From Bog-950 sp964631835 (lineage in GTDB: Bacteria > Bacteroidota > Bacteroidia > Chitinophagales > LD1): DNA of 64,000 bases. The translations under genes and the position numbers were made by a program. The notes beneath the pieces are model-generated. The model was not told where the DNA came from. It was given only the letters and a program-made list of their open reading frames with translations, and made no database searches. Location: positions 124,001-188,000 of the forward strand of contig CAZWAD010000004.1 in the NCBI GenBank assembly GCA_964631835.1, read 5' to 3'. This document shows positions 10,370-19,836 of this stretch, piece by piece. Positions within the stretch are counted from its first letter, which is position 1. The number at the start of each line of letters is the position of its first letter.

Positions 10370-11053
10370 TCAGGCAAAAAAATCTTCACACTCTTTCTTT
10401 AACAGCTCTACCGGAACTTTCTCAATGGGATGAAACATATCCTTATAAATTTTCATTTCGGAATTCTTTAAAAGTCGGTGAGCATACTCGGTTTCTTCCC
10501 TGGAAACCATATTGTCTTTTTCTCCAAGTCCCAGTAAAATATGGTTTTCAATCAATGAAAAATCGCGGTCACTGAGATGAGTATGTCCAAGATTTTTCAT
10601 CATAGCAGCTGTTTTTGCCATTAAGCTTTTCCATTCATGCTCACCATGTCTTTTTGCAAGTTCATGCGCAAAGGCGGGAACTTTTTCAACAACTTTCTCC
10701 GGACTCAACATTTTAATTTCTTTTTCAGCTTCGGTTTCGCTCCAATTCAGTTTTGTGCCAAGTGTGAAAATTTTTCCGACACGGTCAGGATAAAAACGCG
10801 CCAGCCAAAGTGCTACATAGCCACCCATGCTATAACCGAATAAGTCAATGGTTTTAATGTAGCTGTCATTAAGCCAGTGCAAAACTTCATGAGAAAAATT
10901 CTGCACGGTGAACGAATGGTGATGCGAAGTTCTTCGTCCGTGACCGGAAAAGTCTAATGAATGTGTTTTAAATTTTCCGGAAAGTGTACTTTCCAAATCT
11001 GCGAATTGTTCTTTCGAACCTAAGGCACCGTGCAAAAGAAGAAGTTCCTTCAT
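10370..11053 (-). CDS. Alpha/beta-fold hydrolase
   Basis: 227 residues, no signal peptide, cytosolic. The strand order and motifs fit the alpha/beta hydrolase fold: LLLHGALGSKEQF near the N-terminus (oxyanion region), nucleophile elbow GYSMGG, a catalytic Asp candidate in GLGEKDNMV, and His in DMFHPIEKVP near the C-terminus. It is slightly shorter than usual (about 250). It resembles MenH-type or generic esterases, but no men genes are nearby, so a substrate is not assigned. Stop codons of this gene and the gene at 9125 are 3 bp apart, tail to tail. Confidence 0.88.
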   Translation of the reverse strand: MKELLLLHGALGSKEQFADLESTLSGKFKTHSLDFSGHGRRTSHHHSFTVQNFSHEVLHWLNDSYIKTIDLFGYSMGGYVALWLARFYPDRVGKIFTLGTKLNWSETEAEKEIKMLSPEKVVEKVPAFAHELAKRHGEHEWKSLMAKTAAMMKNLGHTHLSDRDFSLIENHILLGLGEKDNMVSREETEYAHRLLKNSEMKIYKDMFHPIEKVPVELLKKECEDFFA

Positions 11054-11206
11054 AACCGCAAGTTATACATGTAAATTCCCCTGCCAAAATAAATTATATG
11101 CAATATAAACTGTAGTAGAAAGTACATTCAACTATAAACCGTTAAGAATTTTCATTCCGGGGAACTTGTCATTCTTATAGCATAGTCGTATCTTACATGG
11201 TGTTCT

Positions 11207-11638
11207 ATGGTTAATGTGAGCAAAAAAAATTTTTTCCGGCAGTTTTGGAATGTTGCCGCATACCTTGTGGTTTTTACTGGCTGTTTTAAGGAAGTATACT
11301 CGCAGACGGACGACTACCGGTTTACTCCTGCCGACAGTGCATTTACCATGGAGGTTGTACGCGATAAGTTTGAGGTTATTATTAAAATACACTTTCGAGA
11401 TGCTTCGCTGTATAGTTACATAATTATTGAAAAGACTGATGACCTGAAAAACGAATTCAGGCAATGCGGCTATATTGATTTGAAAGAGGATAAAATAAAA
11501 AATGGTGAGGTTGTAAAGAAAGATAGATATACACGTAGCATGTATACCGCCTCTTATTACCGGCTTATTGTTGTGTCAAAAGAGGGTGTTTCCCGCACCT
11601 ATTCACCCGTGCGTCTACCGGGTGAGCAAAAGGAGTAG
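11207..11638 (+). CDS. Small secreted protein of unknown function (paralogue of the protein at 47949)
   Basis: 143 residues with a hydrophobic N-terminus that may be a signal peptide (cleavage near VYSQ). The rest looks like a single Ig/fibronectin-like beta fold. It aligns by eye over its last ~85 residues with the protein at 47949: KIHFRDASLYSYIIIEK against QIKDISQFDHIIVER, then DRY, YYR(L/I), V(S)KDG/KEG, YxPVRLPG against YPAVLLP. Upstream, TTG (11166) and TATCTTAC (11189) with 20 bp between them resemble a Bacteroidota promoter, which would give a very short leader. It converges on the M1 peptidase gene. No known family recognised. Confidence 0.75.
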   Translation: MVNVSKKNFFRQFWNVAAYLVVFTGCFKEVYSQTDDYRFTPADSAFTMEVVRDKFEVIIKIHFRDASLYSYIIIEKTDDLKNEFRQCGYIDLKEDKIKNGEVVKKDRYTRSMYTASYYRLIVVSKEGVSRTYSPVRLPGEQKE

Positions 11639-11642
11639 CTTT

Positions 11643-14267
11643 CTATTCGTCAGCGCGTTTTTTCTTTAAATCAATCTTTTTATTCACCATTTCAACGGCA
11701 TCATTAGCAGCGCTCACAATGATATCACAGTCACGTAACTTGTCTTCTAATTCAAGTTTTGAGGTTTGGCTTGTTTCAGTTGCTATGTCAACTTGAGTTT
11801 TTTTCTTTTTGTCTTCAAATGATTTGGCAATCCGTTTCAGCGAACCTTTTGCTGCACCTAAAAGAAAATGAGCATCAACAGCCATTGCCTGCTCTTCAAT
11901 CTTTTTAATACCCTGAAGCACTACGTTTTTATCCATCCTGGTTAGAAAATTGGCATAGTAATAAAACAGCAGGTATTTACTGCCATCGATAGAGGTTTCA
12001 AGCTTTTGGTCAAAATATCTTTGTAAATCAGAATCACCATCTTCCGAATAAACTTCTGCAACTGCTGAAGTTATGCTCTGATTTTTTTCGGCTTCAAATC
12101 GTTTCGCCAACTCAACCGCCCGTTTTGAATCTGCTTTGCCGACCGCTTGTAAGGCAGCGCCAATCACACGAAAAGAGCTATCGCCCAAAGAAGTTTCAAA
12201 CAGGGAGAGAAATTCTTTTACAAAAGATGATTCACCCAATCTTACTATAGCAGCCTGACGGACAGAGCTTTTTTCATCAGTTTGAGCCATTTTTTCAATG
12301 ATGGAGTAAATGGTATCGGTTTTTTCCTTAGGAAGCTTTAACTCGTTCACAGCAAATTCGCGTAGATAAAAGCATTTATCATTCAGTGCTTCTGTCATTA
12401 CTTTTTTTGCTTCTGCGTTTTCTTCCTGTAAACTGTTCAACCCTTTTAATGCTTCAAGGCGCTGCAAAAAGAGTGGCGAGTTTTTGTACTGGAAAATGTA
12501 GTTCTCCAGAGTTTTATTTTCTTTCTTTTCACAAAGCACCACCCGCTCTTCATCAAAGTCAATTAAATCGGGCTTGCCGAGAGTTTTGAAAGCAAACACC
12601 TCTAACTTCTTTTTCAGAACTATATCCTTAGACTCGTGATTTGCTCCGTGCCAGATTCCCAATTGAAAAGGCAAACGATAAGTCAATTCCTTGCCGGTAT
12701 TGTGCTTTTGCTCAATGGTAACATACACACTGTCAATATCAAAACTGTAATTGATGTCAAGCACAGGATGACCGGATGATAAAAACCACTGATTGAAAAA
12801 CCAGTTTAAATCCTTTCCTGTAACTTCTTCAAAAGCCAATCTTAGGTGGTGAACCTCAACGGGTTTAAACTGGTTGGTTTTTAAATACAATTCCAGTGAT
12901 TTGAAAAATGCCCTATCACCCACTACTTTGCGGAGGTAATGTAATATCAACCCCCCCTTTTCGTAGCTGTGCCTGTCGAACATGTCTTCTTTATCTGGAT
13001 AATAAAAACGAATCAGATCAACATTTCTTGTTTTGGCTTCGTTTAGGTATTTATTATAATTCTCAAAAAATCTCAAATCAGCCAGTTCTCTCCCGTATTT
13101 GTATTCATTCCATAAATATTCACCGTAGGTTGCAAATGATTCGTTCAACGGAGTGTTACTCCAGCTTTCGCAGGTCACCAAATCGCCAAACCATTGGTGA
13201 AACAACTCGTGGCTGATAACATCCTCGTTGTTGTCATCCAACAGTTCGCGGTGATTTCGCTGCATAAACTCTCCGAAGAGTGTGGCAGTTGTATTTTCCA
13301 TCGCCCCGCTCACATAGTCGCGCACAACTACCTGCGAATATTTCTGCCAGGGATAATCAAAGCCAAGTTTTTGCGAAAAGAACTCCATCATGTGCGGTGT
13401 GTTCCCGAAAATCTGTTTTGCATAAGGTGCATATTCGTGTTCCACATAATAACTTACTGGAATATCGCGCCACCTGTCCTGAATAATTGCATAATCGCCA
13501 ATTGCCATCATGATTAAGTAGGGGGCATGAGGCAAATCCATTTTCCAGTAATCTGTAACCAAACTGTCATTAACGGATTGAGAGGAAACTAAACTACCGT
13601 TGCTGAGAGAAACATACTTTTTCAGATGTGTAATATAAATTTCATTAGTGGTTTTCTGGTTCGGCTTATCAATGGTCGGAAACCAGCATGAGCTTGATTC
13701 AGTTTCGCCTTGTGTCCATATTTGAATCGGTTTCGAAGAATCCTTACCAAACGGGTTGATGAAATAGAGGCCTTTGGCATCATTAATGGCCGCGCTTCCA
13801 ACCGCCTTTACTTCTTCCGGTTTAGCAGTGTAATCAATATAAATTTTCAACCTTTCATCAGGCGAGTATTTTTTATGGAGTTCAATTTTCAACTGCAAAG
13901 AATCGTAGATAAACTTCAGACCGGTACGGATATCTTCCCCGGAAATTAAACTTACTTCATGCACATCAAATTGCTTGGCATCAATAACCAGCTCAGATTG
14001 AGGATAAAAATGAGGTTTTAGAGTAAGGGTTGCCTTACCATCGAGTTCTTGTTTTGCATAATCAAATTTTACTTCAAGTTTTGTGTGAATCAGGTCGAAG
14101 TCTTTATCGGCAGAGGCGCGGTATGGATTTTCGCGGGAAGCAATCACTTCTATAGTATCAAGTACTACCGCAGGGAAATTTTTAGCTCTTGAAAGTTTTC
14201 CGGAATCGGAACAGGAAGAGGCAGACAGGAATAAGAGAAAGGCAATAAGCCCCCGATTGAGCGTCAA
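11643..14267 (-). CDS. M1-family zinc aminopeptidase, probable lipoprotein
   Basis: 874 residues. The start must be TTG at 14267, because an in-frame stop lies three codons upstream and no ATG precedes the signal sequence. The N-terminus is a lipoprotein signal with Cys19 (LSASSC). M1 hallmarks are present: exopeptidase motif GAMEN (321-325), zinc motif HELFH (353-357), and the third ligand E376 in NESFATY. The C-terminal ~300 residues are helical with HEAT-like repeats (RQAAIVRLGESS, LQAVGKADSKRAVE), as in the ERAP-like domain. It removes N-terminal residues from peptides, probably at the periplasmic face or cell surface. Typical length for the family. It stands alone between convergent neighbours and divergent dnaN. 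Confidence 0.92.
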   Translation of the reverse strand: MTLNRGLIAFLLFLSASSCSDSGKLSRAKNFPAVVLDTIEVIASRENPYRASADKDFDLIHTKLEVKFDYAKQELDGKATLTLKPHFYPQSELVIDAKQFDVHEVSLISGEDIRTGLKFIYDSLQLKIELHKKYSPDERLKIYIDYTAKPEEVKAVGSAAINDAKGLYFINPFGKDSSKPIQIWTQGETESSSCWFPTIDKPNQKTTNEIYITHLKKYVSLSNGSLVSSQSVNDSLVTDYWKMDLPHAPYLIMMAIGDYAIIQDRWRDIPVSYYVEHEYAPYAKQIFGNTPHMMEFFSQKLGFDYPWQKYSQVVVRDYVSGAMENTTATLFGEFMQRNHRELLDDNNEDVISHELFHQWFGDLVTCESWSNTPLNESFATYGEYLWNEYKYGRELADLRFFENYNKYLNEAKTRNVDLIRFYYPDKEDMFDRHSYEKGGLILHYLRKVVGDRAFFKSLELYLKTNQFKPVEVHHLRLAFEEVTGKDLNWFFNQWFLSSGHPVLDINYSFDIDSVYVTIEQKHNTGKELTYRLPFQLGIWHGANHESKDIVLKKKLEVFAFKTLGKPDLIDFDEERVVLCEKKENKTLENYIFQYKNSPLFLQRLEALKGLNSLQEENAEAKKVMTEALNDKCFYLREFAVNELKLPKEKTDTIYSIIEKMAQTDEKSSVRQAAIVRLGESSFVKEFLSLFETSLGDSSFRVIGAALQAVGKADSKRAVELAKRFEAEKNQSITSAVAEVYSEDGDSDLQRYFDQKLETSIDGSKYLLFYYYANFLTRMDKNVVLQGIKKIEEQAMAVDAHFLLGAAKGSLKRIAKSFEDKKKKTQVDIATETSQTSKLELEDKLRDCDIIVSAANDAVEMVNKKIDLKKKRADE

Positions 14268-14331
14268 CTGTGTTTAAATTTTGAGCGCGTAAAGGTAAAA
14301 AAAGTAAGCCCCTCCGATTTCTTTCAATAAT

Positions 14332-14339
14332 TATATTTG
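14332..14339 (+). promoter_or_regulatory. Putative -7 element of dnaN
   Basis: TATATTTG matches the Bacteroidota sigma-70 -7 consensus TAnnTTTG exactly and ends 20 bp before the dnaN ATG. I see no TTTG at the expected -33 spacing, so the call rests on the -7 box and its position only. Confidence 0.45.
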
Positions 14340-14359
14340 TCGCCACTAAAGACTAGCCG

Positions 14360-15478
14360 ATGAAATTTATTGCCTCAACTTCGGCACTGCTTAAGAGTTT
14401 GCAAACTATAAGCGGTGTCATTAACTCAAGTTCCGTATTACCCATCCTTGAAGATTTTTTGTTTGAAATAGAAGGCGGAAACCTGACCGTTTTTGCTACC
14501 GATTTGGAAACATCTATGAGTACTGAGCTGAAAGTAGAAGCTAAAGATAGCGGGCGCATTGCAATTCCTGCGCGAATTCTTTTAGATACTTTAAAAACTC
14601 TTCCCGAGCAGCCGCTCACTTTCAAAGTTGATTCCAAAACTTTTGGAGTGGAGATAATTTCGGAGACCGGACGCTACAAATTAAGTGGGGAGAATGCCGA
14701 TGACTTCCCTAAAATTCCACAGCCGGAGGCAGTAACGGAGATAAATATTCCTTCATCAGCTTTCAGCGCTGCAATTGGAAAAACTCTTTTTGCTGTCAGC
14801 AGCGATGACCTGCGCCCGGCCATGACCGGTGTACTGTTCCAGGTTTCTCCCGAAGGAATGACTTTTGTTTCCACCGATGCACACAAGCTGGTGAAACTGA
14901 CTCGTAAAGATGTTAAAACTGCGAAGGCCGCACAATTCATTGTTCCTAAAAAAGCTCTGGGTTTGCTGAAAAGCGCATTGCCTGTATCTGAATCAGGGGT
15001 AAATATTTCTTACAATAAATCAAATGCGTTTTTCACTTTTGAAAACACGAAATTGATTTGCCGGCTGATTGATGCCAACTACCCGGACTACAATGCAGTA
15101 ATTCCGCAAAACAACCCGAATAAACTTTCGATTAGCAGGCTTGAGTTTCAGAACGCGCTTCGGAGAATTTCGATTTATTCGAACAAAACAACATACCAGG
15201 TTATTCTGACCATTACCGGAAGCGAATTGAAAATTTCCGCTCAGGATTTGGACTTTAGCAACGAGGCAAACGAACGGCTTACATGCGGTTACGAAGGCAG
15301 CGATATTGAGATTGGCTTCAATGCCCGCTTTTTAATTGAAATGCTAAGTGTGCTTGATTCCGGAGATATTGAAATTGAACTTTCAACGCCAACACGTGCA
15401 GGCGTACTTCGCCCGGTAGAAAAAAATGAGGGCGAAGATTTACTTATGCTGGTTATGCCGGTAATGATAAATTCATAA
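14360..15478 (+). CDS. dnaN: DNA polymerase III beta subunit (sliding clamp)
   Basis: 372 residues, the normal length for DnaN. Three repeated clamp domains are visible, with conserved phrases MKFIASTSALLKSLQTISGVI, PILEDFLFEIEGGNLTVFATDLETSM, VSSDDLRPAMTGVLF, STDAHKLVKL, LICRLIDANYPDYNAVIP and the C-terminal LLMLVMPVMI. The protein forms the ring that tethers polymerase III to DNA and recruits repair and segregation proteins. dnaN is not beside dnaA or gyrB here, as is common in Bacteroidota, so it does not mark the origin. It has its own -7 box upstream and an intrinsic terminator downstream, so it is probably monocistronic. Confidence 0.97.
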   Translation: MKFIASTSALLKSLQTISGVINSSSVLPILEDFLFEIEGGNLTVFATDLETSMSTELKVEAKDSGRIAIPARILLDTLKTLPEQPLTFKVDSKTFGVEIISETGRYKLSGENADDFPKIPQPEAVTEINIPSSAFSAAIGKTLFAVSSDDLRPAMTGVLFQVSPEGMTFVSTDAHKLVKLTRKDVKTAKAAQFIVPKKALGLLKSALPVSESGVNISYNKSNAFFTFENTKLICRLIDANYPDYNAVIPQNNPNKLSISRLEFQNALRRISIYSNKTTYQVILTITGSELKISAQDLDFSNEANERLTCGYEGSDIEIGFNARFLIEMLSVLDSGDIEIELSTPTRAGVLRPVEKNEGEDLLMLVMPVMINS

Positions 15479-15515
15479 CATCAATCGTTAATTGCTATTA
15501 GTTAATAGAAAATAC

Positions 15516-15542
15516 AACCGCCTTTTCAGGGCGGTTTTTTAT
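15516..15542 (+). terminator. Intrinsic terminator after dnaN
   Basis: A 7-bp stem AACCGCC/GGCGGTT (15516-15522 with 15530-15536) with a 7-nt loop is followed by a run of T to about 15540. It ends dnaN transcription and lies upstream of the chosen start (15552) of the next gene. Confidence 0.85.
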
Positions 15543-15551
15543 TTTGGGATA

Positions 15552-16958
15552 ATGAAACAACTAATTCTGGCTTTTACCTGTTCATTTCTTTCTTCAGGTT
15601 TACTGAATGCTCAAAAGGAAATTATTTCTGTTGCTACAGAGTTTATAATTCATGATAAAGTTGATGGGGCCAACGGGTTCTTGGATTCTATTTTAAGCGA
15701 GCAACCGAAAAATGTGGACGCATTGATGATGAAGGGAAATGTAATTTTAAATCATGCTCTTTTCTTTAAACAAAACACAAGGTATTGGCCGGAAGTGGAT
15801 GCTTCAATTTTTGAAACTTCGGATTACAAAAGACCTAAGTTTTTGGCTGACAGTATTGTCTTGCAAATAGAAAGCTACTGGAAGAAGTGCTTACAGATTG
15901 ACCCGGGAAGAGTTGATGTACGTAAGGGTTTATGCACGGTTTACTCTATAGCCTTAATGAAAGATTCGCTGCACAGTGAAATGGCGCGACTGATGAAAAT
16001 GCTGCAAAACAATGGAGCACAAGCATATGAAATAGCCAATTATGCCAGGGAATTTATACGGGCCAATAAATTTGACGATGCGATTGAGTTGTATCAACTA
16101 ATTGCCAAATACTTCCCGAATGAAGCAGGATTACGATGCGACATAGCTTCGGAATATTTCTATAAAGGAAAGATGAAAGATGCACTCGACTGGCTTGATT
16201 CCTGTTTCAATTTCAAGGAAGTGGACGAAACATCTTTTTTAAATGGCGCATTTGTTTACAGCGAGCTGGGTTATTATGATAATGCGCAAAGTGTGCTAAA
16301 CACATACTCACGCATTTATCAAAGAAAAATGGATTTGTTTTACACCGGACTCCGCTTGTTTGCCGATTCGTCAGATAAATGCGTTGAAGTATTAACTGAG
16401 TTCTGCAATTCTGTTGACACCTTTGCATATCTAAATGAATTCTTGCTTGCCCAAAAACTAATTGTTTTTCAGCATTGCTTTTCATTCAGTACTTATCAAG
16501 CATTGATAGACATGACACCTGTTCATTATGTTGCATTAATACATCAGCGCGCTATGAGACAGTTTTCAACTTGTGAGCCTTTTCTAATGTACGGAACTTA
16601 CCAGAATGAGATAAAAAACTATTCCGCTGCGGTTCAGCTCTTGGAAGACATAAATAATTGTGCAACTGTGTCAGGCAAACTGGATTGGTGGCGATTAAAT
16701 TATGGCTATGCGCTTTTTATGACAGGCGAACAAGAGAAAGCATTAGGTCAGTTTCAATTATTATACAATTCTAAAGGGTTGTTTAACCGAGAGGCAGCGA
16801 GGTATTTTTCCGCAAAAATTTTTATTGCAAAAAACTTGCCCGAAGAAGCTAAGCGAAATTTGGAAGCTATTATCTCTTCGAAAGAGTCGCTTGATAATTC
16901 GCAAACCAGCAAAGGGTATTTTGACTTGGCAAGACAGTTATTCGGGCAAATAAAATAA
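15552..16958 (+). CDS. Exported tetratricopeptide-repeat protein
   Basis: 468 residues from the ATG at 15552. A longer reading from 15492 would include the dnaN terminator and lacks a signal peptide at its N-terminus, so it was rejected. A signal peptide (MKQLILAFTCSFLSSGLLNAQ) is followed by degenerate TPR-like helical pairs, for example LDSILSEQPKNVDALMMKGN, AIELYQLIAKYFPNEAGLRCDIASEYFYKG and WWRLNYGYALFMTGEQEKALGQF. Probably a periplasmic protein-interaction scaffold. No further domain is recognised and nothing in the context assigns a partner. Confidence 0.8.
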   Translation: MKQLILAFTCSFLSSGLLNAQKEIISVATEFIIHDKVDGANGFLDSILSEQPKNVDALMMKGNVILNHALFFKQNTRYWPEVDASIFETSDYKRPKFLADSIVLQIESYWKKCLQIDPGRVDVRKGLCTVYSIALMKDSLHSEMARLMKMLQNNGAQAYEIANYAREFIRANKFDDAIELYQLIAKYFPNEAGLRCDIASEYFYKGKMKDALDWLDSCFNFKEVDETSFLNGAFVYSELGYYDNAQSVLNTYSRIYQRKMDLFYTGLRLFADSSDKCVEVLTEFCNSVDTFAYLNEFLLAQKLIVFQHCFSFSTYQALIDMTPVHYVALIHQRAMRQFSTCEPFLMYGTYQNEIKNYSAAVQLLEDINNCATVSGKLDWWRLNYGYALFMTGEQEKALGQFQLLYNSKGLFNREAARYFSAKIFIAKNLPEEAKRNLEAIISSKESLDNSQTSKGYFDLARQLFGQIK

Positions 16959-17954
16959 TTACTTCACCCCCTCCTTCCCGGTTTCAGCGTGAGGATGCCC
17001 GAGTTGAGGATTCTTTTTTTCTTTCCAGGCTTTTTCTTCGGCTTCAATCTGTTGCTGTTCTTCAGGAGTTAATTGTTTTTCTTCGGTTTTGTTTAAATCC
17101 GGTGAACCGGCAATTACCCAGCATGTAAACCAAACATCAGCCACCATCTTGATTGAACTTCTCATTCTCCGCTCCACCATGCCATCAAGCATTCGGCTGT
17201 ATGCCAGCGTATATTCTTCAGAATACATTTTTGATGTAACGGTACCGCGCGTATCAAAGGCATACTTCTGGTCCGCAGGGAAAGTTTCGTTCAATTTTCT
17301 TTCAAAACTTAAAACGGAATCAACTGCTGCATGACTTTCAAGAACTGTTGTCCATATTTTCTCCGATGGTTTGGAAACAAACTCAGCCTTACCTATAAAG
17401 TAATCATAATCTTCCGCAAACAATTCCGGTATACGCGATTCCCAGAATCCGTGAATGCCAGCTTGATTGGTTAGTTGGCCGTTGTAATTTTCGGTGGTGT
17501 GAAGCGGAACGTTGGAGTCAGCAATATAATGCCCGATGTCTGCCGAAAGCCGGAGAATTTTTCCTTTGTTTTTTTCTTTAAATGCATCAGTAAGCCTATA
17601 CATCATCAACTGAATATACCAGGGAACGATACCATAACTCTTCAAAGTATCCTCAGAATATTTTTCTACTGCTTCAGCCCATCTGAGCGGCACCTCCTTA
17701 CATGGCAGAATGCAATAATGGTCAAGGTCAATGTAATGTCGTGGAGCCTCGTCAGCCACAGCATACCGCCTTTTGTCGGGGTCAACAGCGTGTTCGGTGA
17801 TATAGTCAATATTTTCTTTGTAAAACGAAATCATTTCAGGGGGAAGAAGGAAAACGGCAATGCGGTTAATACGCTGATGAGCCCAAAAGCCCCATGCATT
17901 TGCAGTAAACTGAAACAGCAGAAGCAAAACAATAAAGGAAACTTGTTTTTGCAT
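16959..17954 (-). CDS. Zinc-dependent phospholipase C / S1-P1 nuclease-like enzyme
   Basis: 331 residues. A signal peptide ends at ANA, so Trp21 becomes the mature N-terminus (WGFWAHQ). A free N-terminal Trp binding zinc is a hallmark of PC-PLC and S1/P1 nucleases. Other likely ligands are in HYIDLDHY, and in the helix DIGHYIADSNVPLH followed by HGFWE. The last ~35 residues are Glu/Lys-rich and probably disordered. The family cleaves phosphodiesters of phospholipids or single-stranded nucleic acid in the periplasm or outside; sequence alone does not separate the two. Its ATG abuts the stop codon of the DUF502 gene upstream (0 bp), so the two are co-transcribed. Confidence 0.82.
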   Translation of the reverse strand: MQKQVSFIVLLLLFQFTANAWGFWAHQRINRIAVFLLPPEMISFYKENIDYITEHAVDPDKRRYAVADEAPRHYIDLDHYCILPCKEVPLRWAEAVEKYSEDTLKSYGIVPWYIQLMMYRLTDAFKEKNKGKILRLSADIGHYIADSNVPLHTTENYNGQLTNQAGIHGFWESRIPELFAEDYDYFIGKAEFVSKPSEKIWTTVLESHAAVDSVLSFERKLNETFPADQKYAFDTRGTVTSKMYSEEYTLAYSRMLDGMVERRMRSSIKMVADVWFTCWVIAGSPDLNKTEEKQLTPEEQQQIEAEEKAWKEKKNPQLGHPHAETGKEGVK

Positions 17955-18617
17955 TTAATTCGAAGTTCTGATTTCTGTCTTCAGATTTATTTTGCGGGGA
18001 GTGCCACTTTCATCATCAATTTCTGTCACGCCCCCGCTCATCACAAATTTCATCAAATCTCCGGCACCCACATCGTTCAATACATGCACCTGGTCGCGGT
18101 TTACGAGATATAAAATACCTGACAGATTATACGACCAGGGAGTGTAAACTGCCACCTTATCCAGAATATTCATTTCGCTTAAATTTTCCTGAGTGATAAA
18201 ACCTATACGGTACACCCCCGAATTTTTTCCTATCTCGAACATCACCGGCTTATTAAATTTTTTTTTATTGCTGATGAAAGCACTGAAAAAATCTTTTACT
18301 GAAGTATAAATATCTTTCACTAATGGTGTTTTTTCCATAATCATATCCAGTATGTGAAGAATGGGCTGTACAAACACCAGCGAGCCTACAAATCCGATTA
18401 ACGCAATTAAAAAAAACATAACAACAATTCCTACACCGGGATAATAGAAATGAAAAAGCGACTGAAACAATGTTTCAATTTTTGTATCGAGCCAGTCAAA
18501 AATGGAGAAGATGGCATAGATGGTTACAAAAACTGGCGCCAGCAGTAAAAGACCCTGCAGAAAATAAGAAACTATTTTTCCGCCCCTTGTTTTAAACCAC
18601 AGCTTTGTTGTGCTCAT
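17955..18617 (-). CDS. DUF502 family membrane protein
   Basis: 220 residues. Two strong membrane helices (about 16-38 and 58-85, the latter GVGIVVMFFLIALIGFVGSLVF) frame the N-terminal part. The soluble remainder carries DUF502 hallmarks: PLVKDIYTSVKDFFSAF, KPVMFEIGKNSGVYRIGFIT, VYTPWSYNLSGILYLVNRDQVHVLN. DUF502 proteins are inner-membrane proteins of unknown function, widely found in bacteria and plants. The gene is divergent from the PagL-like pair with only 27 bp between start codons, and it leads a two-gene unit with the phospholipase-like enzyme. Confidence 0.88.
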   Translation of the reverse strand: MSTTKLWFKTRGGKIVSYFLQGLLLLAPVFVTIYAIFSIFDWLDTKIETLFQSLFHFYYPGVGIVVMFFLIALIGFVGSLVFVQPILHILDMIMEKTPLVKDIYTSVKDFFSAFISNKKKFNKPVMFEIGKNSGVYRIGFITQENLSEMNILDKVAVYTPWSYNLSGILYLVNRDQVHVLNDVGAGDLMKFVMSGGVTEIDDESGTPRKINLKTEIRTSN

Positions 18618-18644
18618 AAAATTTTTTTTAGGTTGCGTAAAATT

Positions 18645-19832
18645 ATGAAAGGCATCCGTTTTTTAATTTTTACTTCTATCTGTTGTTTGGGTTTGTATTT
18701 TCAGGTACTGGCAGGAGGCGAAAAACTAAAAGATACTTTTACTCTTGAAGCTCATTATGCTACGGGGAAAGTGGTTCCTGTTTATCCGAATTTTCCACCC
18801 AACATTTTTTCGAATACAGTTGAGCTTCATTTGGGTTATGAAGTTGCAGGCAATAAAGTGTGGCACCGGCTTTTCAATTACCCGCGTTTGGGAATGTCGC
18901 TGATCTTCCAGGAATTGGGGAACCCGAAAATTCTGGGTGAACAAATTTCTATTGTCCCTACTGTGTACTTTTCAACAGCAAAAAATGAAGATGCTAAGTT
19001 ATTAGCTGAAATTCGTTACGGGCTAGGACTGGCTATTTTTACCCGACCGTACGATACCATTCGAAATCCGAGAAACCAGGGAGCAGGCTCGTACTGCACA
19101 TGGCAATACACTATTGGTGCCAACATGAAATGGAATGTTTCCCGAAAGGTAAGTTTGCAGTTGGGCGGAATTTGGTACCATGCTTCCAATGCACATACGG
19201 TTTTGCCTAATGTTGGTGTAAACAATTTTGCGGTTTACATAGGGGCACTTGTTTACCCTTTCGGCAAGAAGGAAAGGATACACTCGCTTGACTCAGTGGC
19301 GCCCGAAAAAAAGTGGCACATTAATTTTCGTTTTGGCTCCGGATTTCAGGAAAAAGGAAGCGCTTTTGGTCCGGTTAACGGGAAGAAGTATCCTGTTTAC
19401 ACGGCTTCGGTTTACGCGAGTAAACGATTGTGGAAGGTTTTTCTTGTGAAAGTTGGCGCCACTTATCGTTACTACCCGATGTATGAGGAGTTTATTCGTG
19501 AACATAAAGTTTTTGATTCGCATTTTACACTTCGCTCATCAGCTTTTATTGTTTTCCTGGGAAACGAATTTCAACTGGGACATTTTGCCATCAATATGGA
19601 AGCTGGTGTCAATCTCTATAAGCCGGCTTACAAAACGTTCTATAATTTTTATGAAGAATCAAGCGCATATAGTTATTACACCAAACAGTATATCTGCACC
19701 CGCTTTGGATTAAGCTATTACCTTTTCGACCCGTATCTGCATCCGCGCAATAACATTTTCATCGGGGCATGCGTCAGCGCTAACCTCGGACAGGCGGAAT
19801 TTTTGGAATTGAATGTAGGATACGTGTTTTAG
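18645..19832 (+). CDS. PagL-like (acyloxyacyl hydrolase family) outer-membrane barrel, copy 1
   Basis: 395 residues from ATG 18645 (a TTG at 18633 is possible but leaves less room for a promoter). Signal peptide to about VLAGG. The key motif is HASNAHTVLPNVGVN at residues 179-193, which aligns with the PagL active-site segment (His-x-Ser, then Glu 12 residues after Ser). His and Ser are present, but the Glu position is Asn. The protein ends with Phe in LNVGYVF, as outer-membrane barrels do. At ~395 residues it is about twice the size of a minimal PagL barrel, with an unassigned beta-rich C-terminal half. Predicted role: lipid A or other acyl-ester hydrolysis at the outer membrane. Copy 2 follows after 4 bp. 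Confidence 0.72.
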   Translation: MKGIRFLIFTSICCLGLYFQVLAGGEKLKDTFTLEAHYATGKVVPVYPNFPPNIFSNTVELHLGYEVAGNKVWHRLFNYPRLGMSLIFQELGNPKILGEQISIVPTVYFSTAKNEDAKLLAEIRYGLGLAIFTRPYDTIRNPRNQGAGSYCTWQYTIGANMKWNVSRKVSLQLGGIWYHASNAHTVLPNVGVNNFAVYIGALVYPFGKKERIHSLDSVAPEKKWHINFRFGSGFQEKGSAFGPVNGKKYPVYTASVYASKRLWKVFLVKVGATYRYYPMYEEFIREHKVFDSHFTLRSSAFIVFLGNEFQLGHFAINMEAGVNLYKPAYKTFYNFYEESSAYSYYTKQYICTRFGLSYYLFDPYLHPRNNIFIGACVSANLGQAEFLELNVGYVF

Positions 19833-19836
19833 AAGT

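Noticed and set aside
11161..11174. 14-mer GGAACTTGTCATTC shared with 49218-49231, both upstream of small genes
   Set aside because: In 64 kb, shared 14-mers are expected by chance in some number, and the flanks are not alike. Too weak to call an operator.
15492..15551. Longer N-terminus for the TPR protein from an ATG at 15492
   Set aside because: It would run through the dnaN terminator and bury the signal peptide; the ATG at 15552 fits better.
17475..18113. 212-codon open frame on the plus strand over the phospholipase and DUF502 genes
   Set aside because: Antisense shadow of two well-supported genes; no domain seen.
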